Assembly: GCA_023426625.1 (NCBI GenBank)
Contig: JAFAAJ010000313.1
Span: 1-8,019 of the forward strand
DNA: 8,019 nucleotides
From: Bacteroidota bacterium
GTDB taxonomy: Bacteria > Bacteroidota > Bacteroidia > Flavobacteriales > Weeksellaceae
Direction: 5' to 3'
Part shown: piece by piece, positions 1 through 6,655 of the stretch
Position numbering within the stretch: position 1 is the first letter of the stretch
How the letters are laid out: each line of letters begins with the position of its first letter
Position numbers and translations under genes: made by a program
The notes under the pieces: model-generated
What the model saw: only the letters and a program-made list of their open reading frames with translations
Told to the model about the DNA's origin: nothing
Databases searched by the model: none

Positions 1-3000
1 TTTAATTGAAACCAATAATCTGTCTGCAGACTTTACCTATAAAGATCTGAAAGCCATGATGCCTTCATTCATTTCCAAAAAAATGAAAAACTTTGCAGAT
101 GATTTCGGAAGACTTAAATACAACGGAGCGGCAAGAGTAAATCCTAATCAGGTTTATGTTTCTCAGGCTAATTTAATGACGGGGATCGGGCAGGCGAAAA
201 TTGATAAGTTTTCTCTTACGGATTACAGTTCTTCATTGCCAAAATATTCCGGATATGTAGACATCAAAGACCTGAACACCTCTGTGATCACGAAAAGTAA
301 AACAGTAGGACTGATCTCAGGTAAATTCAATATTACCGGACAGAGCTTTGATGTCAATACCATGCGCCTGACTACAAAATCGCAGATCAGCAGTATTGAG
401 ATCATGGATAAAGAGATCAATAACCTCTACCTTGATGGTTTATTGGATCATAAAAAATATAATGGTCTGATCACGGTAAACGATGAACAGGCAAAAGCTT
501 CTATAAAAGGACTGATAGATTTCAGTACCTCAAGGGTTTCAATGAATGTGAATGCAGATGTCAGTCATCTGAATATGAATTATTTTACCAACAAACCGGG
601 AAATCAGATTGTGAGCGGACAGGTTGAAGGTAAAATGTCCATGTCTTCACTTAATGATATGAATCTGGATGTGGTAGCTAATAATGTGAGTTTTGCTACA
701 GCAACACAGAAATACATCATCCCGAATGCAAAATTGAAAACATTCTTAGAAGCTGGAGGAAGAGTTATTGTAATTGATGCTCCGGGAGCTGTTAACGGAA
801 AAATCTCAGGAAAATATAATCTTGCCGATCTTGCAGGAATGGTGGAAAACGGCTTAGGGAAAATTTTGGTAGGTCCGCCTCCAAGAAAATTATACAGAGG
901 GCAGAGCTTTGCTATGAATTTCGATGTTGAGCAGGGACTGGTAAGTTATTTCCTGCCTGATCTTAAGCTTCCGCAGGGAGCAGTGGTTCAGGGAGAATAC
1001 GATGGAAATTCAAACAATCTGATTTTAAACCTTGATGCAGCTTCTTTAAAGTATATCATGACCAAAAAAGAAGAGATCTCGGATGCCGACAGAGCTTTAG
1101 CAGCTGCCAATCCGGATTATCAGATTAATGAACGGGATAAAATTACCAGAGACAGTGCTGTGGTGGATAGTGTTCTGGTGAGGATTAATACAGCCAATCT
1201 GGATGAGCAAATCTATGCAAGAATAAACAGGGTAGAGTATAATAAGAATATTCTTAAAGATCTTACCTTAAGCGGAAGAAATGAAAACAATACCGTTCTT
1301 CATTTAGCTACTAATTTTAAATATGGAAGCCCGGAAGATGAACAGGAAGATAAGCTGAAATCATATGCCGTGAATGTGAATCAGTCAACCAATTCGGCAG
1401 GAGATTATGTTTTCAGATTTGAGCCTACGGAAGTGAAATTTAATGATGTTACCTGGGCTATTGATACAAGTCCGGCATTGGATCATTCCATTATATACAG
1501 AAAAAAAACAGGAGATTTCAGCATCAAGAATTTAAGGATCTATTCTGATGACAGTGATCTGTTTGTTAAGGAAGGAACATTTAAATCAGCAAAAGACTTT
1601 TATGTAGATGCGGAGGTCAATAATTTCGCTATCGAAAAATTGCTGGAAATGCAGTCCGGAGGAAATTCAATGAACATCAAAGGACTTGCCAACGGAACTG
1701 TGAAGATCAGAATGGATAAAAGCACACTGCAACCTTTAGTTGATCTTACTGTTGATGACATCGTGATGAATGGTAATGAAATGGGGAATATTACGATTTC
1801 CGCTACCAACAGCTATTCTCTGAATGTGTATGACGTAGATGTAAAAGTAGCTTCATCAAGTGTATTGGGTAGCAATAATTTACATTTAACAGGAACGGTT
1901 AATAACAATGGATCTACACCTATATTGGATCTTGTTGCTGAAATGAGGGAGCTGGATCTGGCTTTTACGCAACAATTTGTACAGACTGTTTTCGGAAATT
2001 TAAGAGGAAAAGCAACGGGAGATCTTAAGATCAGCGGAAAACTGAGCGATCTGGATTATAGTGGAGATATTGCCCTGAAAGGTTTTGGATTGAAACTTTT
2101 GTTCACAGGAGTGGACTACTCGTTTGAAGACACTGTTGTTCCTTTATCTAAAGGTTTAGCCATCCTTAACAATATTGGAGTTCATGACGGAAGAACAAAT
2201 TCCAACGGAACCATTTCCGGGGCGATCCAGTTTGAAACCCTTTCCTCAATGGGGGTCAACCTCGTGATGAGAGCAGATAACTTATTAATGCTGAATACCA
2301 CCCAGAAAGACTTTGACCTTTTCTGGGGAAGAGTTTACGGACAGGGAGATCTGTATGTTGACGGTCCTGTTTCAGCGTTGAGTTTATCCACACCAAACAT
2401 GAAAGCACTTAATGGAAGTACTTTTACCTTCAATTCGGGTTCTACTTCCAATGTGGAAGAATTTAAAATGTTGAGGTTCCTGCAGGAAGGAAAAGACGGA
2501 TTAATTACTCTGGAAGAAAAGAAAAAATCCGGAGCCAATATGAATATTGATTTTGCGTTGGATGTTGACAGAGGGACAACGGTGAATGTCCTTGTTGGTG
2601 ATGATGTAGGAAACATTTCTGTGAAAGGGATTGCAGACGACCTGAGATTCCAGATGAACAGACAGGGGAATATTGCCATGAGCGGAACTTATAAAGTAGA
2701 TAACGGAACATTTGTTTCCAAGGCGATCCTTAATAAAACATTCCAGATCGAAAAAGGAAGCAGCATCCGTTGGGATGGTGACGCGATGAAACCTGCACTG
2801 AATATTACTGCCAATTATGTCAGAATGGTTTCTAATGCAGGGGAATATCTTAATATGGGGAAATTACAGCCTATCAGTATACTTCTGCAAGCAAACATTA
2901 CCCAAACCCTTGTGGATCCTCAGGTGGATCTTAATGTTTCTGCGATGGATGTTTCCAGTCAGGTAAGGGAAACGTTGGCTGCAAAAATGAGTCAGGATGG

Positions 3001-3577
3001 GGAAAAGGTTCTTCAATTCGGCTCTGTCCTGCTGTTGAGCAGTTTTAATGTATCCAATTCCGGTGGAGTAGATGTGGATGTTGCAGGGGTAGCAGAATCT
3101 TCCGGCTATAATATGATATTAAAACAATTGGGATCAATTCTTAATACCATGAGTAATGAATTCCAGATTGACTTGAACTATGTAAAAGGAGACCAGTATT
3201 CCAACACAGGGGACAGAGCCAATGCGGGAGTAAGTATTGCCGTTTCGCCAAGAGTAAAAGTGAGAACTGGACTCGGTATTCCTTTAAATAAAACAGAAAA
3301 TACGGATGCAAATTACCTTTCAGGTGAAGGTTCTGTAGAATACGATATTTCTAAGAAAAATGATGGCAGTTTAATTTTAAGAGGCTACTCTAAACCATCC
3401 AATATTGGTATGGTGGCAGGTGCCGGAACCAATGGTACTGCTAATCAGGCGTATGGTGCAGGGGTTGTATGGAGTAAAAGCTTTAATTCTTTGTTTAAAA
3501 AGAAGAAAAAAGAAAAAAAACAACCTGAAGCCCAAACTGAAATAAAAACAGATTCTGTAAAATCAAATAGTAAATAA
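1..3577 (+). CDS. tamB: TamB-like translocation/assembly module protein, 3' part (5' end outside window)
   Basis: This is the C-terminal part of a giant AsmA/TamB-superfamily protein. The reading frame is open from base 2, so the ATG at 56 is internal and the true start lies to the left. About 1,190 residues are visible. Bacteroidota TamB proteins are usually longer (roughly 1,400-1,700 aa), so the N-terminal membrane anchor and some of the repeat region are missing. The visible protein is almost entirely short alternating beta strands rich in N, D, S and G, as expected for the groove that carries lipids or supports outer-membrane protein assembly across the periplasm. The TamB C-terminal domain (DUF490) is recognisable from about base 2,050: DLYVDGPVSAL, IDFALDVDRGTTVNVLVGDD, GTYKVDNGTF, FQIEKGSSIRWDGD and, near the end, VEYDISKKNDGSLILRGYSK. 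A lysine-rich tail (FKKKKKEKK) follows and ends at TAA 3575-3577. TamB normally works with a BamA/TamA-type outer-membrane barrel, which is not in this window. The family call is firm; the exact substrate is unknown. Confidence 0.9.
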   Translation, partial: LIETNNLSADFTYKDLKAMMPSFISKKMKNFADDFGRLKYNGAARVNPNQVYVSQANLMTGIGQAKIDKFSLTDYSSSLPKYSGYVDIKDLNTSVITKSKTVGLISGKFNITGQSFDVNTMRLTTKSQISSIEIMDKEINNLYLDGLLDHKKYNGLITVNDEQAKASIKGLIDFSTSRVSMNVNADVSHLNMNYFTNKPGNQIVSGQVEGKMSMSSLNDMNLDVVANNVSFATATQKYIIPNAKLKTFLEAGGRVIVIDAPGAVNGKISGKYNLADLAGMVENGLGKILVGPPPRKLYRGQSFAMNFDVEQGLVSYFLPDLKLPQGAVVQGEYDGNSNNLILNLDAASLKYIMTKKEEISDADRALAAANPDYQINERDKITRDSAVVDSVLVRINTANLDEQIYARINRVEYNKNILKDLTLSGRNENNTVLHLATNFKYGSPEDEQEDKLKSYAVNVNQSTNSAGDYVFRFEPTEVKFNDVTWAIDTSPALDHSIIYRKKTGDFSIKNLRIYSDDSDLFVKEGTFKSAKDFYVDAEVNNFAIEKLLEMQSGGNSMNIKGLANGTVKIRMDKSTLQPLVDLTVDDIVMNGNEMGNITISATNSYSLNVYDVDVKVASSSVLGSNNLHLTGTVNNNGSTPILDLVAEMRELDLAFTQQFVQTVFGNLRGKATGDLKISGKLSDLDYSGDIALKGFGLKLLFTGVDYSFEDTVVPLSKGLAILNNIGVHDGRTNSNGTISGAIQFETLSSMGVNLVMRADNLLMLNTTQKDFDLFWGRVYGQGDLYVDGPVSALSLSTPNMKALNGSTFTFNSGSTSNVEEFKMLRFLQEGKDGLITLEEKKKSGANMNIDFALDVDRGTTVNVLVGDDVGNISVKGIADDLRFQMNRQGNIAMSGTYKVDNGTFVSKAILNKTFQIEKGSSIRWDGDAMKPALNITANYVRMVSNAGEYLNMGKLQPISILLQANITQTLVDPQVDLNVSAMDVSSQVRETLAAKMSQDGEKVLQFGSVLLLSSFNVSNSGGVDVDVAGVAESSGYNMILKQLGSILNTMSNEFQIDLNYVKGDQYSNTGDRANAGVSIAVSPRVKVRTGLGIPLNKTENTDANYLSGEGSVEYDISKKNDGSLILRGYSKPSNIGMVAGAGTNGTANQAYGAGVVWSKSFNSLFKKKKKEKKQPEAQTEIKTDSVKSNSK

Positions 3578-3659
3578 TTAGAATATTTGAATGATTTTTA
3601 TCATCCATGTTAATTATTGTTAATGTTTGATATAATTTTTTTAGTTAAATTATTTTTTA

Positions 3660-3667
3660 TAAATTTG
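3660..3667 (+). promoter_or_regulatory. Probable -7 promoter element for the Lrp/AsnC gene
   Basis: TAAATTTG followed by C matches the Bacteroidota -7 consensus TAnnTTTG exactly. It lies 43 bases before the ATG at 3711, which would give a leader of about 35-40 nt. A -33 element is weak: only a T-run ending in TTAG (3636-3644) lies upstream, with a spacing (about 15) that is shorter than usual; a TTTG at 3626-3629 is too far. The rest of the 133-bp gap is AT-rich. It holds only a weak 5-bp hairpin (ATGAT/ATCAT, 3591-3604) after tamB, which is not a convincing terminator. Confidence 0.5.
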
Positions 3668-3710
3668 CAAAAAATACATTGATTTTTTAGGAAAATTGTA
3701 ATTAACTAAT

Positions 3711-4181
3711 ATGAACTATCAACTGGACGAAATAGACAAGAAAATTCTTGATTTTTTAGTAGAAAATACAAGAATGCCTTTTACTGAAATTGCAAAGCAG
3801 ATGGATGTTTCTGCGGGAACAATTCACGTAAGAGTGAAGAAAATGGAGGATGCGGGAATTATTTTGGGATCATCTCTTAATATTGATTATGGTAAATTAG
3901 ATTATCATTTTACAGCTTTCATCGGAATCCTTCTAACAAAATCAAACCGCACGCAAGAGGTTTTGAAAGAATTATCCACTATTCCTAACGTGATCGAAGC
4001 GAGCGTTATTTCCGGAAAATATAACATTTTCTGTAAAGTAAAAGCTAAAAATACAGACGATGCCAAGAGAATTATTTACCAGATCGATGACATCCAGGAT
4101 GTAATGAGAACGGAAAGTATGATCTCTATGGAAGAGTATTTAAGCGATAAAAACAGGCTGATTAACGCAATTTCTGTGTAA
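3711..4181 (+). CDS. Lrp/AsnC family transcriptional regulator
   Basis: A complete 156-aa protein, the usual length for the feast/famine regulator family. Residues 1-60 form the AsnC-type winged helix-turn-helix: LDEIDKKILDFLVENTRMPF, then TEIAKQMDVSAGTIHVRVKKMEDAGII (25-51). Residues about 65-140 are the RAM ligand-binding and oligomerisation domain, with the characteristic NVIEASVISGKYNIFCKVKAKNTDDA segment (93-118). Members bind amino acids or related metabolites, form dimers to octamers or larger discs, and control amino-acid metabolism or global stress programmes. Where many relatives have a G-x-Y-D pattern in the RAM domain, this protein has GKYN (102-105), so the acidic residue is Asn; from memory this is common in flavobacterial members. 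The ATG at 3711 is preceded by an A-rich leader without a close Shine-Dalgarno site, normal for this phylum. It is a single-gene unit: probable promoter at 3660, terminator at 4208. No amino-acid gene is adjacent, so targets cannot be guessed; self-regulation is possible. Confidence 0.93.
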   Translation: MNYQLDEIDKKILDFLVENTRMPFTEIAKQMDVSAGTIHVRVKKMEDAGIILGSSLNIDYGKLDYHFTAFIGILLTKSNRTQEVLKELSTIPNVIEASVISGKYNIFCKVKAKNTDDAKRIIYQIDDIQDVMRTESMISMEEYLSDKNRLINAISV

Positions 4182-4207
4182 TCAAATTATAAACTAACAA
4201 TTATATA

Positions 4208-4245
4208 AAAGAACTTATGAAATTCCTCATAAGTTCTTTATTTTT
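4208..4245 (+). terminator. Rho-independent terminator after the Lrp/AsnC gene
   Basis: A perfect 13-bp inverted repeat (4208-4220 with 4227-4239, AAAGAACTTATGA and its complement) around a 6-base loop is followed by A and a run of five T. It begins 26 bases after the regulator's stop codon. The stem is moderately AT-rich, but its length makes it a strong candidate. Its T-run also forms part of the predicted -7 element of the next gene. Confidence 0.8.
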
Positions 4246-4246
4246 G
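4239..4246 (+). promoter_or_regulatory. Probable -7 promoter element for the small membrane protein, inside the terminator U-tract
   Basis: TATTTTTG matches TAnnTTTG at every fixed position and ends only four bases before the ATG at 4251. By the known geometry of Bacteroidota promoters, transcription would begin at or within a few bases of the start codon, giving a leaderless or nearly leaderless mRNA. The -33 region (around 4213-4218) falls in the hairpin stem and has no clear TTTG, so the promoter is inferred from the -7 box and its position only. Confidence 0.45.
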
Positions 4247-4250
4247 TAGT

Positions 4251-4628
4251 ATGAAAGAATACAGCTACTTTGACGAAGATCCGAAGAAAGGATTAGGCAT
4301 TATCTTAACAATAGCAGCTTTGCTGTTGTTTACCATAATGGGACTGGGAATCGATGTGGATGAATACCTGCAGCATGAATTTCTTAATATTCCAAGATGG
4401 TATTTCTATGTGATCTTTTCCATAGATGTTCTGATGATGATCAGTCTTGTTCTGATGTATTTTTACAGGAAAATAGGGATTTTTATATTCCCTGCTTTAT
4501 TGGTTTTGCATTTCTTTATGCACAATTATTACCTGTCTACTTTCTTATATACGGATGTTACCAATCTTTTCCTGTTCACGGGATTTGGGATGTTGGCGAT
4601 TATTCCGAAGTGGAAGTTTTTTAGATAA
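4251..4628 (+). CDS. Small four-helix integral membrane protein, function unknown
   Basis: A complete 125-aa protein that I do not recognise. It begins with a charged, soluble stretch (MKEYSYFDEDPKKG) and then has four probable membrane segments: about residues 14-34 (LGIILTIAALLLFTIMGLGI), 50-72 (WYFYVIFSIDVLMMISLVLMYFY), 75-92 (IGIFIFPALLVLHFFMHN) and 103-118 (VTNLFLFTGFGMLAI). It ends in a basic KWKFFR tail, suggesting that both ends face the cytoplasm. A conserved-looking acidic and aromatic loop (DVDEYLQHEFLNIPRW, 35-50) separates helices 1 and 2. There are no catalytic or metal-binding motifs that I can name. The preceding terminator suggests it is not an operon partner of the Lrp/AsnC gene but may have its own promoter. 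Composition is like that of its neighbours, so there is no sign of recent transfer. The hydrophobic pattern, clean start and flanking signals make it a real gene; an overlapping +1-frame reading at 4397-4624 is a shadow. Confidence 0.85.
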   Translation: MKEYSYFDEDPKKGLGIILTIAALLLFTIMGLGIDVDEYLQHEFLNIPRWYFYVIFSIDVLMMISLVLMYFYRKIGIFIFPALLVLHFFMHNYYLSTFLYTDVTNLFLFTGFGMLAIIPKWKFFR

Positions 4629-4671
4629 AATTGAAGAAAGAGAAACTTAGAAAATAAGATACTTATCAATA

Positions 4672-4696
4672 GGAATGGGCTAAAGCCCGTTTTTCC
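4672..4696 (+). terminator. GGGC-TAAA-GCCC hairpin with T-run, probable terminator of the small membrane protein gene
   Basis: A compact GC stem (GGGC 4677-4680, GCCC 4685-4688) with a TAAA loop, which can be lengthened by A-T and G-T pairs, is followed by a run of five T (4690-4694). It sits 49 bases after the stop codon at 4628. The form GGGCTAAAGCCC followed by T is also of the type that recurs as a short palindrome between genes in flavobacterial genomes, so it might be a dispersed element serving as a terminator. Confidence 0.55.
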
Positions 4697-4710
4697 TTAG
4701 AATAAAAATG

Positions 4711-4738
4711 AAAAAAGTCCTCAATTCTGAGGACTTTT
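4711..4738. terminator. Bidirectional terminator between convergent genes
   Basis: A perfect 11-bp inverted repeat (AAAAGTCCTCA 4713-4723 with 4728-4738) has an ATTC loop. Six A precede and four T close the structure, so both strands get a T-rich tail after the GC stem. On the minus strand the tail is six T, directly after the transketolase C-terminal gene, which ends at 4758. On the plus strand it backs up the hairpin at 4672 for the membrane protein gene. This is the clearest terminator in the window. Confidence 0.85.
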
Positions 4739-4757
4739 ATGTTATGAAGTGTTTGGC

Positions 4758-5705
4758 TTAATTAGCTAAAACTCTTTTTACGGCTTCTTTTACAGCTGTA
4801 GAATCGATTTTATATTTCTTCATCAGTTCAGCTGGCGTTGCAGACTCTCCGAAAGTATCGTTCACGGCTACGAATTCCTGTCTTGTAGGTCTTCTTCTTG
4901 CTAGCATTCCTGCAACAGATTCTCCTAAACCACCAAGATAGTTGTGTTCTTCTGCCGTTACGATTTTTCCTGTTTTTTCAACAGATTTTAAGATGATCTC
5001 TTCATCAAGAGGTTTGATCGTGTGGATGTTGATTACTTCACAAGAAATACCTTCTTTTTCAAGCTCATCAGCAGCAACCAAAGATTCCCAAACTAAGTGT
5101 CCGGTTGCAACGATTGTTACATCTGTTCCTTCCTGTAATAGGATTCCTTTTCCAATTTCGAAAGGCATATCTTCAGGAATGAAAACAGGAACTGTAGGTC
5201 TTCCGAATCTTAAATATACAGGTCCGTCGTGTTCAGCGATGGCAATGGTTGCAGCTTTTGTCTGGTTGTAATCACATGGATTGATCACCACCATTCCCGG
5301 AAGCATTTTCATCATACCGATATCTTCCAATACCTGGTGAGTAGCTCCGTCTTCACCTAAAGTAAGTCCTGCGTGAGATGCACAGATCTTCACATTCTTT
5401 CCTGAATAAGCGATAGACTGACGGATCTGGTCGTAAACCCTTGATGTAGAGAAGTTAGCGAATGTTCCTGTGAAAGGAATCTTTCCTGAAATACTAAGTC
5501 CTGCTGCAATTCCCATCATGTTGGCTTCAGCGATTCCTATCTGGAAGAATCTTTCCGGAGCTTTTTCAATGAATTTTTCCATTTTCAAAGAACCGATAAG
5601 GTCTGCACAAAGTGCCACTACATTAGGATTTTTATCCGCAAGCTCTGCTAATCCGGCTCCGAACCCTGAACGTGTATCTTTTTTTTCTGTATATGTATAT
5701 TTCAT
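4758..5705 (-). CDS. Transketolase, C-terminal subunit (split enzyme)
   Basis: A 315-aa protein equal to the pyrimidine-binding plus C-terminal domains of transketolase. Together with the N-terminal subunit it moves two-carbon ketol units between sugar phosphates (for example xylulose-5-P and ribose-5-P) in the cytoplasm. Residues about 9-175 form the Pyr domain. It contains GIAEANMMGIAAGL, where Glu60 is the expected catalytic glutamate contacting the thiamine aminopyrimidine, and SHAGLTLGEDGATHQ (110-124), whose His111 and His123 match the substrate-binding histidines of full-length enzymes. YLRFGRPTVP (164-173) is a likely phosphate-contact region. Residues about 190-315 form the transketolase C-terminal domain (TIVATGHLVWESLVAADELEKEGI, KPLDEE, TAEEHNYLGGLGESVA). 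The ATG at 5705 is supported by alignment and by stops just upstream in frame with no other start codon. The gene lies 47 bases after the N-terminal gene, in the same operon. An A8 run lies at codons 7-9 on the coding strand. Confidence 0.95.
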   Translation of the reverse strand: MKYTYTEKKDTRSGFGAGLAELADKNPNVVALCADLIGSLKMEKFIEKAPERFFQIGIAEANMMGIAAGLSISGKIPFTGTFANFSTSRVYDQIRQSIAYSGKNVKICASHAGLTLGEDGATHQVLEDIGMMKMLPGMVVINPCDYNQTKAATIAIAEHDGPVYLRFGRPTVPVFIPEDMPFEIGKGILLQEGTDVTIVATGHLVWESLVAADELEKEGISCEVINIHTIKPLDEEIILKSVEKTGKIVTAEEHNYLGGLGESVAGMLARRRPTRQEFVAVNDTFGESATPAELMKKYKIDSTAVKEAVKRVLAN

Positions 5706-5709
5706 TTTT

Positions 5710-5735
5710 TTACTAATTATTTTTATTACTAATTA
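5710..5735. repeat. Short direct repeat in the transketolase intercistronic gap
   Basis: TTACTAATTA occurs exactly at 5710-5719 and 5726-5735, a 16-base period, with degenerate further copies (TATTACTCC 5739-5747, ACTAGTAAT 5752-5760). On the coding strand the 47-base gap reads as loosely repeated GTAATTA-like units. An AAGGAG (minus strand, 5743-5748) lies 37 bases from the ATG at 5705, too far for a normal ribosome binding site. No coding potential is seen. Confidence 0.6.
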
Positions 5736-5752
5736 CCTATTACTCCTTATAA

Positions 5753-6604
5753 CTAGTAATCTGCCGGAGCTTCTAAATATAATTGTTTGAAAGCGGTTTC
5801 CAATTGCTCGTCATTAGGAGCTTTACCATGCCAAGCGTGAGTTCCCATCATATAATCCACTCCTGAACCCATTTCTGTATGAAGGATAATTGCTACAGGT
5901 TTTCCTTTTCCTGTTTCTTGTTTTGCTTTCTCAAGAATAGCAATCACAGCTTCAAGATCGTTACCGTTTTTCTCTTCCAAAACGATCCATCCGAATGCTT
6001 CAAGTTTAGCATGAAGATTTCCTAAACTCAATACATCATCTGTATCACCGTCGATCTGACGTCCATTATAATCGATAGTAGAAATAATATTGTCCACTTT
6101 TTTAGCAGCAGCAAACATCAGAGCTTCCCAGATCTGGCCTTCCTGAAGTTCGCCATCTCCGTGAAGAGAGTAAACAAGAGACTTATCTCCATCCAGTTTC
6201 TTACCCAAAGCAGCACCTAAGGCTACAGAAAGTCCCTGTCCTAATGATCCTGAAGCAATACGGATACCAGGTAAACCTTCGTGAGTCGTTGGGTGACCCT
6301 GTAATCTTGAGTCCAGCTTTCTGAAAGTTCTCAACTCATCTACTGGGAAGAAATCAAATCTTGCCAATGTAGAATAGTAAACCGGTGAAATATGACCGTT
6401 TGAAAGATAGAAATGATCTTCATTTTTACCTTCCATAGTGAAAGGAAGATTATAGTTCATTACCTTTCCGTAAAGTGCTGTGAAATATTCAGTGCACCCT
6501 AAACTTCCGCCCGGATGCCCAGAATTAACAGCGTGAACCATTCTTAAAATGTCTCTTCTGATTTGTGTAGTAAGAGATTTTAACTCTTCGATACTTTTAC
6601 TCAT
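5753..6604 (-). CDS. Transketolase, N-terminal ThDP-binding subunit (split enzyme)
   Basis: A 283-aa protein equal to the PP domain of transketolase, which binds the diphosphate and Mg2+ of thiamine diphosphate. Motifs appear in the expected order: SGHPGGSLG (28-36) with His30; YLSNGHISP (66-74) with His71; LQGHPTTHEGLPGIRIASGSLGQG (101-124) with His104; the ThDP motif starting GDGELQEGQIWEA (149-161) and ending in DYN (178-180), where Asp150 and Asn180 should hold the metal; and GTHAWHGKAP (254-263), whose His259 matches the last active-site histidine. The length fits the short split form found in archaea and several bacterial phyla (283 + 315 = 598 aa against about 660 for a one-chain enzyme). 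The ATG at 6604 follows a probable promoter by about 20 bases and has no Shine-Dalgarno site. It is the first gene of a two-gene operon, stops at TAG and is followed after 47 bases by the C-terminal subunit. Confidence 0.95.
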   Translation of the reverse strand: MSKSIEELKSLTTQIRRDILRMVHAVNSGHPGGSLGCTEYFTALYGKVMNYNLPFTMEGKNEDHFYLSNGHISPVYYSTLARFDFFPVDELRTFRKLDSRLQGHPTTHEGLPGIRIASGSLGQGLSVALGAALGKKLDGDKSLVYSLHGDGELQEGQIWEALMFAAAKKVDNIISTIDYNGRQIDGDTDDVLSLGNLHAKLEAFGWIVLEEKNGNDLEAVIAILEKAKQETGKGKPVAIILHTEMGSGVDYMMGTHAWHGKAPNDEQLETAFKQLYLEAPADY

Positions 6605-6625
6605 TATATCTGATTTATTTGCACG

Positions 6626-6655
6626 CGAATTTACGACTTTTTAATGGCTTACAAA
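6626..6655 (-). promoter_or_regulatory. Probable promoter of the transketolase operon
   Basis: Reading the minus strand, TTTG (complement of 6652-6655) is followed after 18 bases by TAAATTCG (complement of 6626-6633) and C. This matches the Bacteroidota pattern TTTG-N17-20-TAnnTTTG with one mismatch in the -7 box (C for T). The -7 box ends 21 bases before the ATG at 6604, so the leader would be only about 15 nt. The -33 box overlaps the T-rich tail of the symporter terminator. Confidence 0.55.

Noticed and set aside
223..2711. Minus-strand open frames inside the tamB gene (for example 1600-1809, 2335-2679, 2505-2711)
   Set aside because: They lie wholly within a gene with a clear beta-repeat protein, have no promoter-like context and give low-complexity translations with no family signs.
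3578..3710. A terminator or small RNA between tamB and the Lrp/AsnC gene
   Set aside because: Only a 5-bp AT hairpin at 3591-3604 is visible, too weak to call; no conserved RNA structure is recognisable.
4397..4624. A second plus-strand frame within the membrane protein gene
   Set aside because: It is a shifted reading of the same bases, and its translation lacks the coherent membrane-helix pattern of the main frame.
5706..5752. Transketolase split as a frameshift or sequencing error
   Set aside because: Each half has a proper start, stop and complete domain; the gap holds stops in the coding frame, and the combined length equals known split enzymes, so this is a natural two-gene form.
4942..5790. 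Plus-strand frames antisense to the transketolase genes (4942-5271, 5470-5790)
   Set aside because: Both run opposite to highly conserved enzyme coding sequence and have no recognisable product or start signals.
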